This document shows, in pieces, positions 1-5,127 of a DNA stretch of 6,440 nt. The notes under the pieces are model-generated. The model saw only the letters and a program-made list of their open reading frames with translations. It was not told the DNA's origin and did no database searches. Numbering within the stretch: the stretch's first letter is position 1; every line of letters begins with the position of its first letter. Source of the stretch: Rubrobacter sp. (GTDB lineage Bacteria; Actinomycetota; Rubrobacteria; Rubrobacterales; Rubrobacteraceae); the NCBI GenBank assembly GCA_013817025.1, contig JACDDK010000061.1:1-6440 (forward strand), given 5' to 3'. The translations under genes were made by a program, and so were the position numbers.

Positions 1-286
1 GCCGCCACCGCAATACCCGCGGAACCCCGTGCGTCAGCAGCCGGTAAGCGACGATCCCGAGAACCACCACGAACACCGAGGCCAGAATATTGCCCACGAA
101 CTCCGGGCTGGTGACGTAATCCAGAATCGCCTGGTAGAGACCGTAGATGCCATCGAGGAGGTTTCGAGTCTCTTCGGTGGCTTTGCGGCTGGCGTCGGCG
201 GCGTCCCTCGCGGCACCTTCGATGCCCGCTTGCGTGGTCTTGCCGCCGGTCTGTTCCTGAATAAGTAGGATCAACACGCGATGCAT
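1..286 (-). CDS. Membrane protein N-terminus, probable MscS-type mechanosensitive channel (partial)
   Basis: The frame runs leftward from ATG at 286-284 and is still open at base 2, giving 95 residues; the C-terminal part lies outside the window. A TAA directly precedes the ATG (289-287), so the start cannot lie further upstream; GTG (277) and TTG (274) are alternatives. No start has a good Shine-Dalgarno sequence. Residues about 15-58 form a polar, amphipathic, Ala/Glu/Arg-rich segment (AARDAADASRKATEETRNLL). A hydrophobic helix follows at about 64-84 (FVGNILASVFVVVLGIVAYR), then a basic stretch (GVPRVLRWR). A soluble N-terminal segment, one membrane helix and a basic loop fit the beginning of small-conductance mechanosensitive channels, which release osmolytes during hypo-osmotic shock. 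The pore helix and beta domain that would prove this are not visible. I am fairly sure it is a real membrane protein and only moderately sure of the family. Confidence 0.6.
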   Translation of the reverse strand, partial: MHRVLILLIQEQTGGKTTQAGIEGAARDAADASRKATEETRNLLDGIYGLYQAILDYVTSPEFVGNILASVFVVVLGIVAYRLLTHGVPRVLRWR

Positions 287-330
287 TTAAGTACGCGAGG
301 GTACGGGCTTCAAGGGGCGAACTTGGATGA

Positions 331-390
331 CCGGCCCGACGAAGCACGAGCTTCGGGTAGGCAAAAGGGCCGAAGCGTGAGCCCCGGCCC
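331..390. other. GC-rich segment with mutually exclusive hairpins
   Basis: Three short complementary blocks can pair in competing ways. CGGCCC (332-337) pairs with GGGCCG (367-372) and encloses a hairpin CGAAGC-ACGA-GCTTCG (340-355). Alternatively GCTTCGG (350-356) pairs with CCGAAGC (370-376), extended by CAC/GTG (345-347/377-379). GGGCCG (367-372) can also pair with a second CGGCCC (385-390). The octamer CCGGCCCG occurs at both ends (331-338 and 384-391). The segment lies in the putative leader of the minus-strand membrane protein and just upstream of the decayed regulator on the plus strand. It could be a structured leader for either, or simply GC-rich intergenic DNA. No U-run follows on either strand, so it is not an intrinsic terminator. 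Confidence 0.3.
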
Positions 391-391
391 G

Positions 392-683
392 GTGAAGTTG
401 TCGAAAAAAGATTCTAGTTGACGATGTCCGGGCCGCCGGGTACATGTGTCAAAGACGCCCCGCACGAAGAGCTTTTCGAGGTGATTCGGGCGACCGCCCG
501 AGGTGAGCAACCACTCGCCCCTCTGTGGCCGCCCGATTCACCGAAAGAGCTAGTTGGCCTCCCGAGGAAGCCCTAAGCACCCGCGAATGGAAAGTCTTGG
601 AACTCGTCTCGCAGGGCGCTAGCAACCGCGAGATCGCGGGTAAATTCTGGATCAGCGAATTCTATGACGCGGATGTGACGAGG
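392..683 (+). pseudogene. Decayed NarL/LuxR-family response regulator
   Basis: Pieces of a two-component response regulator appear in order but in different frames. From GTG 392, MKLSKK is followed by ILVDD (411-425) only after a shift of one base at a six-A run (404-409); this resembles the phosphoacceptor-pocket start of receiver domains. The text then jumps to VRAAGYM (426-446), so most of the receiver, including the phosphorylated Asp region, is missing. After another shift, VKDAPHEELFEVIRATARGE (448-507) matches the receiver end, KD being the usual Lys-Asp. A further one-base deletion near 521-524 leads into SVAARF and the LuxR-type helix-turn-helix core (about 579-659, LSTREWKVLELVSQGASNRE, then IAGKFWISE). 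The recognition helix is damaged (YDADVTR) and the frame runs into the 3' end of ddl. Intact family members are about 210-220 residues, so this is non-functional. The family call is firm for the C-terminal half and weaker for the first 35 bases. Confidence 0.75.
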
Positions 684-684
684 T

Positions 685-1737
685 CTACGCGTGGCGTTCG
701 AGGGCGAGGCTTATGAGGCGGTCGAGGAGTTGGTCGTAGGGGAGGCCGCTGGCATCCCAGAGTCTTGCGTAGACGCTGGTTGGAGTAAAGCCGGGGATAG
801 TGTTGATCTCGTTGATAAGCAGCCTTTCGGTGCCACGTTCGAGAAAGAAATCGACCCGCGCCATGCCCGCCGCGTCGATGGCGGCGTAGGCGGTGCGGGC
901 GATGGTTTTTATTTCTTCGAGAACGTTTTCGGGGACGTTGGCGGGGACTTCGAGTTTGCTGCCGCCTTCAACGTACTTGGCTTCGTAATCGTAGAAATCG
1001 TTGTCGCTTACCAGGATCTCACCGGGAGCGGAGACTTCCGGGGCTTCGTTGCCGAGCACGGCGACCTCTATCTCCCGAGCGTCCACTCCAGCTTCGACGA
1101 TGACACGCCGGTCCAGCTCGGCGGCGGCGTCGAGGGCTTGTTGCAGTTCCGTGTCGTCCGTGGATTTGTTGATGCCGACGCTGGAACCGAGGTTAGCGGG
1201 CTTGACGAAGCACGGGTATCCGAGAGTATGGGCTATTTTTCTCGTCCATTCCGGGCGGTCGTTCTTCCATTCGTTGCGGGTCAGGCCGACCCATTCGACT
1301 TGTGGGAGGTCGTGGTGGGCGAAGATTTTCTTCATCGAGATCTTATCCATCCCCATGGCGCTCGCTAGCACCCCGCTGCCCACATAGGGAACGCCCGCAA
1401 GCTCCAGCATTCCCTGGATGGTGCCGTCCTCACCATATGGACCGTGTAGTACTGGAAAGACCACGTCCACCGAGCCGAGGTTCATCGGCAGCTTGTCGGA
1501 GACGGGCGCGGGAGGACTGGAGATGGCGACACCTGCGGTACCCGCCAATTGGCGGCTTCGGGATTCGAGCTCGCGCATGGGGTTTTCGGGGATCCAACGT
1601 CCCTCGCGGGTGATGCCGACCGGCACAACTTCGTGCCGCCCACTCTCCCGTAGAGCTGTCAGGATGGCTCGCGCGGAAGCTAAGGAAACATCGTGCTCCC
1701 CGCTCCGTCCCCCAAAAACGACCATCACCCGAGCCAA
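685..1737 (-). CDS. ddl: D-alanine--D-alanine ligase
   Basis: ATP-grasp enzyme that joins two D-alanines in the cytoplasm to make the terminal dipeptide of the peptidoglycan precursor, which MurF then uses. The 350-residue protein is full length for the family. It shows the N-terminal signature GGRSGEHDVSLASA (9-22), HGPYGEDGTIQGMLELAGVP (98-117), the nucleotide-binding segment FVKPANLGSSVGI (177-189), IVEAGVDAREIEVAVLGN (213-230), the omega-loop FYDYEAKY (248-255), and the Mg-binding C-terminal motif RVDFFLE with LLINEINTIPGFTPTS (294-321). The omega-loop Tyr is the form typical of D-Ala-D-Ala rather than D-Ala-D-Lac (VanA-type) ligases. The start is TTG 1737: GGGGAGGAG lies 7 bases upstream, whereas in-frame GTG (codon 4) and ATG (codon 5) are badly spaced. 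It lies 59 bases downstream of the HD-domain gene but has its own promoter. The stop (TAG, 685-687) abuts the decayed regulator. Confidence 0.97.
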   Translation of the reverse strand: MARVMVVFGGRSGEHDVSLASARAILTALRESGRHEVVPVGITREGRWIPENPMRELESRSRQLAGTAGVAISSPPAPVSDKLPMNLGSVDVVFPVLHGPYGEDGTIQGMLELAGVPYVGSGVLASAMGMDKISMKKIFAHHDLPQVEWVGLTRNEWKNDRPEWTRKIAHTLGYPCFVKPANLGSSVGINKSTDDTELQQALDAAAELDRRVIVEAGVDAREIEVAVLGNEAPEVSAPGEILVSDNDFYDYEAKYVEGGSKLEVPANVPENVLEEIKTIARTAYAAIDAAGMARVDFFLERGTERLLINEINTIPGFTPTSVYARLWDASGLPYDQLLDRLISLALERHA

Positions 1738-1744
1738 TGCGCTA

Positions 1745-1753
1745 CTCCTCCCC
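1745..1753 (-). promoter_or_regulatory. Strong ribosome binding site deciding the TTG start of ddl
   Basis: Read on the minus strand this is GGGGAGGAG, followed by seven bases and then TTG (1737). The near-perfect Shine-Dalgarno match at ideal spacing is why the TTG, and not the later GTG or ATG, is taken as the start of the ligase. Confidence 0.8.
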
Positions 1754-1770
1754 GTGCGTACAGAGAGTCC

Positions 1771-1800
1771 ATCCTAGCAGAGGGCAAAGGCGTCTTTCAG
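1771..1800 (-). promoter_or_regulatory. Probable promoter of ddl (extended -10)
   Basis: On the minus strand, CTGAAA (1800-1795; 4 of 6 to TTGACA) is followed after 18 bases by TAGGAT (1776-1771), preceded by TGC to make an extended -10 element TGCTAGGAT. Transcription would begin near 1764 and leave a leader of roughly 27 bases containing the ddl ribosome binding site. The -35 overlaps the last codons of the HD gene, so ddl can probably be expressed independently of it. Confidence 0.55.
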
Positions 1801-2351
1801 GCGGCGAGGCCCAAAGTGTCCGCCCGCTCGCGCAGCGCCGCGGCCACGAACTCTATGTGCTCGTCAAGGTCCACGCCAAGCTCCTCGGCTCCGCGCACGA
1901 TATCCTCGCGGTTGACGGCAGCGGCGAAGGACTTTTGCTTCATCTTCTTGCGGACGCTCTTGGCCTTGAGCCCTTCGAGTTTCTCCGGGCGCATCAGGGC
2001 GCAGGCGGTGATGAAACCCGAAAGCTCGTCCACGGCGTAGAGAGTCTTCGCCAGCGGCGTGATACGCGACACGTCGAGGTAGTCGGCGTGGCCTTTTATG
2101 GCTTCGAGCACGTCTTTGGGGTAGCCGCGCTTCTCCAACTCCCGGACGCCGACCATCGGGTGTTCGGCGGGGGTGGGATGCTTCTCGTAGTCCATGTCGT
2201 GCAAGAGGCCGGTTACGGCCCACTTCTCCTCGTCCTCGCCGAATCGGCGGGCGTAAGCGACCATTGCGGCCTCGACGGCGAGCATGTGCTTGCGTAGGGA
2301 CTCGCCCTCGGTCCACTCGCACATCAGGTTGTAGGCATCTTCGCGGTTCAC
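1797..2351 (-). CDS. HD-domain hydrolase (COG2316-like)
   Basis: Predicted metal-dependent phosphohydrolase of the HD superfamily, 184 residues, soluble, with no signal or membrane segment. The metal-binding pattern is present: H22 (RKHMLAVE), the H51-D52 doublet (LLHDMDYEKH), H88 (IKGHADY) and D108 (YAVDEL). The C-terminal part keeps a Lys-rich segment (KAKSVRKKMKQKSFAAAVNR, about 129-148) that I recall as characteristic of the COG2316 group, whose substrate is not established. The start is GTG 2351 with GGAGG five bases upstream (2361-2357). The gene lies 59 bases upstream of ddl on the same strand and may be cotranscribed with it, but it has no obvious role in cell-wall synthesis. I am confident of the fold and unsure of the substrate. 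Confidence 0.92.
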   Translation of the reverse strand: MNREDAYNLMCEWTEGESLRKHMLAVEAAMVAYARRFGEDEEKWAVTGLLHDMDYEKHPTPAEHPMVGVRELEKRGYPKDVLEAIKGHADYLDVSRITPLAKTLYAVDELSGFITACALMRPEKLEGLKAKSVRKKMKQKSFAAAVNREDIVRGAEELGVDLDEHIEFVAAALRERADTLGLAA

Positions 2352-2388
2352 GGGCGCCTCCGGTAAATGTCGTTGCGCGGAAGAGACT

Positions 2389-2418
2389 ATTCTAGCGCCC
2401 GAGAGTACCGGAATGGAA
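2389..2418 (-). promoter_or_regulatory. Possible promoter of the HD-domain gene
   Basis: TAGAAT (2394-2389, minus strand), preceded by CGC, is a good -10 box about 37 bases before the GTG start. The hexamer 18 bases upstream, TTCCAT (2418-2413), is a poor -35 match. The position fits a short leader carrying the GGAGG ribosome binding site. The rest of the 206-base interval 2352-2557 shows no gene and no convincing terminator; the best inverted repeat there is a five-base AGGGA/TCCCT stem near 2505-2526. Confidence 0.4.
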
Positions 2419-2557
2419 GCGCCGGGATCGATTTCCGAGGTTTTCAGACGACGAAAGAACGACCGGGAAGTCCTCGACCGCCCCCGAAGGAGCGTTATAG
2501 GTTGAGGGAGTTACTTAGTAGTCCCTATCCCCCTCTTCGTCGTTGTCGGCGAGAAAT

Positions 2558-3067
2558 TCAGTTGGCGGTGTAGGAGAGGTTTATGGTGCCGCCGCTGTTT
2601 TGGGTGGATTGGACGGAGCGGGTCTGATCGCCGTCGAGGAGTATGACTCTAAGAGAGCCGTTGCCGGAGTCTTGTTTCTGGATGCGGCAGGTGAGTTCCT
2701 GGCCGTTGAGGTCGTTGAAGGTGAAACGCTGCGGAACCTTGCCGCCGAGGACTTCGTTGCGGTCCCCGACGGTGCAGAGACCCCGGAAGACCGTCTTTGG
2801 AGCGCCCTCCAGGCGTAGGACGATTTGCGGAACGTCGGGTTCTTCTTTCAGCGTGCCTTCGGTTAGGCCGGGCTCGTCGGTCGTCCCGTTCGGCGTCTCG
2901 CTCAGGGTGGCTTCTTCGATGGGCGAGGTGGTCTGGTTGGGTCCATCGGACGAGGTTTTTTTGGAGGTTGCCGGGCTTTCGGTGGTCTCGTTGGAGCAGG
3001 CCGGAAGGAGTGCCGCGAGGACGAGCAGCGCCAGCGCGAAGAGCGCCTTTGTGAAGGTCCGATTCAT
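2558..3067 (-). CDS. Small secreted lipoprotein of unknown function
   Basis: The 169-residue protein begins with a lipoprotein signal: a short basic N-terminus (MNRTFTK), a hydrophobic core (ALFALALLVLAAL) and the lipobox LPAC with Cys24 as the probable lipidation site. Residues about 25-78 are a low-complexity, Thr/Ser/Glu/Pro-rich linker (for example SNETTESPATSKKTSSDG), typical of a tether between membrane and domain. The C-terminal 85 residues look like a compact beta domain (IVLRLEGAPKTVFRGLCTVG near its start, GGTINLSYTAN at the end) with two cysteines, in RGLCTVG and ELTCRIQ, that could form a disulphide outside the cell. I do not recognise the domain with certainty. No Shine-Dalgarno sequence precedes ATG 3067 (the leader is CCCTCCCCTCAAC), yet the signal peptide argues strongly for this start. 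It is transcribed in the same direction as the glycosylase 66 bases upstream and has its own -10 box. Confidence 0.88.
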   Translation of the reverse strand: MNRTFTKALFALALLVLAALLPACSNETTESPATSKKTSSDGPNQTTSPIEEATLSETPNGTTDEPGLTEGTLKEEPDVPQIVLRLEGAPKTVFRGLCTVGDRNEVLGGKVPQRFTFNDLNGQELTCRIQKQDSGNGSLRVILLDGDQTRSVQSTQNSGGTINLSYTAN

Positions 3068-3097
3068 GTTGAGGGGAGGGTTTCCACACCGGGGATC

Positions 3098-3106
3098 ATT
3101 CTAGCA
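3098..3106 (-). promoter_or_regulatory. Extended -10 element of the lipoprotein gene
   Basis: TGCTAGAAT on the minus strand is an extended -10 box 31 bases before the lipoprotein ATG. No convincing -35 hexamer lies at 16-18 bases upstream, which is common for TGn-type promoters. It sits in the 66-base gap after the glycosylase stop codon. Confidence 0.45.
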
Positions 3107-3133
3107 GCCGAGGGGGATGAGCTATCCGTCGGG

Positions 3134-3778
3134 CTACCCTTGCTCGGAGATTTTTTTGGCCCGCAGCAGGACGGTGTCGAGCATCGCGGGTGTTAGTACG
3201 CCGGTGAAGGTGTTCTGTTGCGAGACGTGGTAGCAGCCGAGGAGCGTTGGGCCACTGGTCTCGTGCTCCGCGTCGTGGGTGAATTTTGGCTTGGGGCTGA
3301 CGTTGTGGAGGCGCAGGGCGGCATCCCAGGAAAAGGCACCGAGGCAGACGATGGCTCGGGCGTCCAGTAGCTCGAACTCGCGGGCAGCGTAGGGGAGACA
3401 GGCGTCGCGTTCGGTGGGGGTAGGTTTGTTTTGGGGCGGAGCGCAGCGGACTGCGGCGGAGATCCAGGTGTCGAACAGGCGCACGTTGTCTTCGATGCTG
3501 CGCGAGACGGAACTACTGGCGAGGCCGGTGCGGTGCAGGCCCGCGAAGAGGAAATCCCCGGAGCGGTCGCCGGTGAAGTAGCGGCCGGTGCGGTTCGCGC
3601 CGTGGGCGGCGGGGGCGAGGCCCAGTATGACGATGCCTGCGTCTGGGTCGCCGAAGCCGGGGACGGGGCGGCCCCAGTAGGCCTCGTCTTTGTAGGCGGC
3701 GCGTTTCTCGCGGGCGATCTTCTCACGCCACTCGACCAGGCGTGGGCAAAGGCGGCACGAGACTACTTCGGCCTCCAG
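3134..3778 (-). CDS. Family-5 uracil-DNA glycosylase (UDGb) lacking a standard start codon
   Basis: Base-excision repair enzyme that removes uracil, and in this family other deaminated bases, from DNA. Counting from CTG 3778 the protein has 214 residues. It shows the UDGb active-site motif GLAPAAHGANRTGR (53-66), FTGDRSG (68-74) and the C-terminal motif HVSQQNTFTG (184-193). The four iron-sulphur cysteines are present: C8 and C11 (SCRLCP), C112 (VRCAPP) and C127 (ACLPY). The frame is open from 3817 to 3134, but no ATG, GTG or TTG occurs between the upstream TGA (3820-3818) and a GTG at 3484. A protein starting at 3484 would lose the active-site motif and two cysteines. Either CTG 3778 is used or the start has been lost by mutation or sequence error near 3788-3799. 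The gene follows the phosphoglycerate mutase by 16 bases, suggesting an operon with translational coupling. Family call firm; start uncertain. Confidence 0.9.
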   Translation of the reverse strand: MEAEVVSCRLCPRLVEWREKIAREKRAAYKDEAYWGRPVPGFGDPDAGIVILGLAPAAHGANRTGRYFTGDRSGDFLFAGLHRTGLASSSVSRSIEDNVRLFDTWISAAVRCAPPQNKPTPTERDACLPYAAREFELLDARAIVCLGAFSWDAALRLHNVSPKPKFTHDAEHETSGPTLLGCYHVSQQNTFTGVLTPAMLDTVLLRAKKISEQG

Positions 3779-3794
3779 GGCGGCTAGTTTGTGT

Positions 3795-4997
3795 TTACGC
3801 TCCGTAGCGGTTGAGCTTCAGGGAGTGGCCCATGAGCAGGCCCATGATCTCCTCGGCCGGAAACGAGCCTAAAGATCCGCCCGCGCAGGCTCGCTCCCCG
3901 AACGCGCTGGAGGTCGGCAGCGTGTAGTCCGAATGCAGCAGGAACGGCACGCCGTGCCAGGAGTGGCTCTTCATCCTCGCGGGGGTGGCGTGGTCGCCGG
4001 TGATCGCGAGCGCGTCCGGCGCAAGCTCCAGAAGCTGCGGAAGAAGCCCGTCCACCTCCTCGATAACGCTGGCCTTGCGCTCGAAGTCGCCGTCTTCACC
4101 GGCGGCGTCGGTCGGCTTTACGTGGACGAAGAAGAAGTCGTGGTCGTCCCAACTATTCTTCAGCGTCTCGAATTCCCCGGCGATGCCCGCGCCTTCCTGA
4201 AGAAGATCCATCCCAGCCAGGCGCGCGAGGCCCTTGTACATCGGGTAGCTCGCGATGGCCGCGGCGCGCAGCTTGTAGGCGTCCTCGAACGACGGCAGCG
4301 CCGGGTACATCCCGAAGCCTCGCAACAACACGGTGTTCGCCGGATGCTCGTTTTCAAGGATTTCGTTGGCTTTCTTTACGAACTCGTTGGCGATGGCCGC
4401 GCTCTTTTTAGCTGAGTCGTCGGCGGGCTCGACTGGCAGTGGTTCGAGGCCCACTCTTTGCGGGTCGGTGTCGGAGAGGCCGCCGGAGAGCCCGTCGGCG
4501 TTGAAGACGGCGACGGCCCGGTACTCCTTCTCGTGCGTGATGGTGACTTCGGCGTCGTCGAGTTGTATTTTCTCGTTCAGGAGCGCCACCAGTTCCTCGC
4601 CTTTTTCCGAGGGGATGCGGCCCGCGCGGCGGTCGGATATCTTGCCGGAATCGTCGAGGGTGGCGAAGTTGATCCTGGCTGCGAGGTCTCTCTCGCCGAG
4701 GTCGAAGCCGACGCCCAGTGCGCTGAGGACGCCGCGCCCAACGATGAAGTGGAGCGGATCGTAGCCGAAGAGGCCGAGGTGTCCAGGACCGCTGCCGGGG
4801 CTCACGCCGGCGGCCACGGGGTGGCTCAGGCCGAGGTCCGAGGCGGCGGCTAGAGAGTCCAGGTTCGGGGTGTTGGCGGCTTCGAGTTCAGTCTGTCCGC
4901 CGGGCTGCATCGGGAGACCGCCGAGGCCGTCCAAGACTAGCAAGACGATCTTCGAGTCCGTTTTTACGGAGAGTTCGCGCATGAGATCCAGGTCCAA
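3795..4997 (-). CDS. apgM: 2,3-bisphosphoglycerate-independent phosphoglycerate mutase, archaeal type
   Basis: Cytoplasmic glycolytic and gluconeogenic enzyme interconverting 3- and 2-phosphoglycerate; alkaline-phosphatase superfamily, aPGM branch (COG3635). The 400 residues match the usual family length. Motifs in order are VLLVLDGLGGLP with metal-binding D23 (family inference), the nucleophile region SPGSGPGHLGLFGYDP (66-81; S69 the likely phosphorylated residue), GRGVLSALGVG (88-98), DRRAGRI (122-128), LLRGFG with PSFEDAYKLRAAAIASYPMY (about 224-254), the metal-site motif VHVKPTDAAGEDGD (291-304), and TGDHATPARMKSHSWHGVPF (333-352). The start is TTG 4997 with AGGAGG 10 bases upstream; in-frame ATG 4984 lies 23 bases from that site and is less likely. 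The uracil-DNA glycosylase follows 16 bases after the stop. The upstream neighbour is divergent, with an extended -10 box at 5030-5038. Confidence 0.96.
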   Translation of the reverse strand: MDLDLMRELSVKTDSKIVLLVLDGLGGLPMQPGGQTELEAANTPNLDSLAAASDLGLSHPVAAGVSPGSGPGHLGLFGYDPLHFIVGRGVLSALGVGFDLGERDLAARINFATLDDSGKISDRRAGRIPSEKGEELVALLNEKIQLDDAEVTITHEKEYRAVAVFNADGLSGGLSDTDPQRVGLEPLPVEPADDSAKKSAAIANEFVKKANEILENEHPANTVLLRGFGMYPALPSFEDAYKLRAAAIASYPMYKGLARLAGMDLLQEGAGIAGEFETLKNSWDDHDFFFVHVKPTDAAGEDGDFERKASVIEEVDGLLPQLLELAPDALAITGDHATPARMKSHSWHGVPFLLHSDYTLPTSSAFGERACAGGSLGSFPAEEIMGLLMGHSLKLNRYGA

Positions 4998-5007
4998 GAT
5001 AGGGATT

Positions 5008-5013
5008 CCTCCT
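5008..5013 (-). promoter_or_regulatory. Ribosome binding site of apgM, favours the TTG start
   Basis: AGGAGG on the minus strand ends 10 bases before TTG 4997 and 23 bases before ATG 4984. Spacing of 10 is at the long end of the normal range, but it is clearly better than 23. Confidence 0.65.
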
Positions 5014-5029
5014 GTTTCGCGGTCCCGGC

Positions 5030-5038
5030 AGTCTAGCA
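5030..5038 (-). promoter_or_regulatory. Extended -10 element of the apgM transcript
   Basis: TGCTAGACT on the minus strand lies about 33 bases before the apgM start, a distance that fits a short leader with the AGGAGG site. No clear -35 hexamer is seen at 16-18 bases. It would drive apgM and the glycosylase together and is divergent from the promoter at 5062-5090. Confidence 0.45.
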
Positions 5039-5061
5039 GATGGACTGGGTGTGATCCCCAC

Positions 5062-5090
5062 TTTAGAGCCGCGTGAACGCCCAGTATAGT
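5062..5090 (+). promoter_or_regulatory. Promoter of the VOC-family gene
   Basis: TTTAGA (5062-5067; 4 of 6 to TTGACA) and TATAGT (5085-5090; 5 of 6 to TATAAT) are separated by exactly 17 bases. Transcription would start near 5096 and leave a leader of about 32 bases with AAGGAG at 5117-5122. This is the best-formed promoter in the window. Confidence 0.65.
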
Positions 5091-5127
5091 TCGTTCGCGG
5101 GGGTTTCTCGAAGAGGAAGGAGCGAGG

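Noticed and set aside
337..348. GACGAAGCACG also occurs inside ddl near 1204-1214, suggesting a dispersed repeat.
   Set aside because: The match is about 11 bases with no extension on either side; chance or codon preference explains it.
340..355. Stem-loop CGAAGC-ACGA-GCTTCG resembling a guanidine-II (mini-ykkC) hairpin, which has an ACGR loop.
   Set aside because: That riboswitch needs two such hairpins close together. No second ACGR loop on a stem is present nearby, and neither neighbour is a guanidine exporter or carboxylase.
310..510. Open frame of 66 codons on the minus strand in the mscS-ddl interval.
   Set aside because: No ribosome binding site and no recognisable protein. The opposite strand here carries the recognisable fragments of the response regulator, so this frame is probably its shadow.
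629..642. Inverted repeat CCGCGAGATCGCGG as a possible terminator after ddl.
   Set aside because: It lies within the conserved helix-turn-helix coding segment, has a very short loop and is not followed by a T-run on the minus strand.
691..1368. Long plus-strand open frame (225 codons) antisense to ddl.
   Set aside because: It mirrors the ligase gene on the other strand and has no ribosome binding site or family features.
2505..2526. AGGGA...TCCCT inverted repeat after the lipoprotein gene as a terminator.
   Set aside because: Only five paired bases with a 12-base loop and no T-run; too weak to call.
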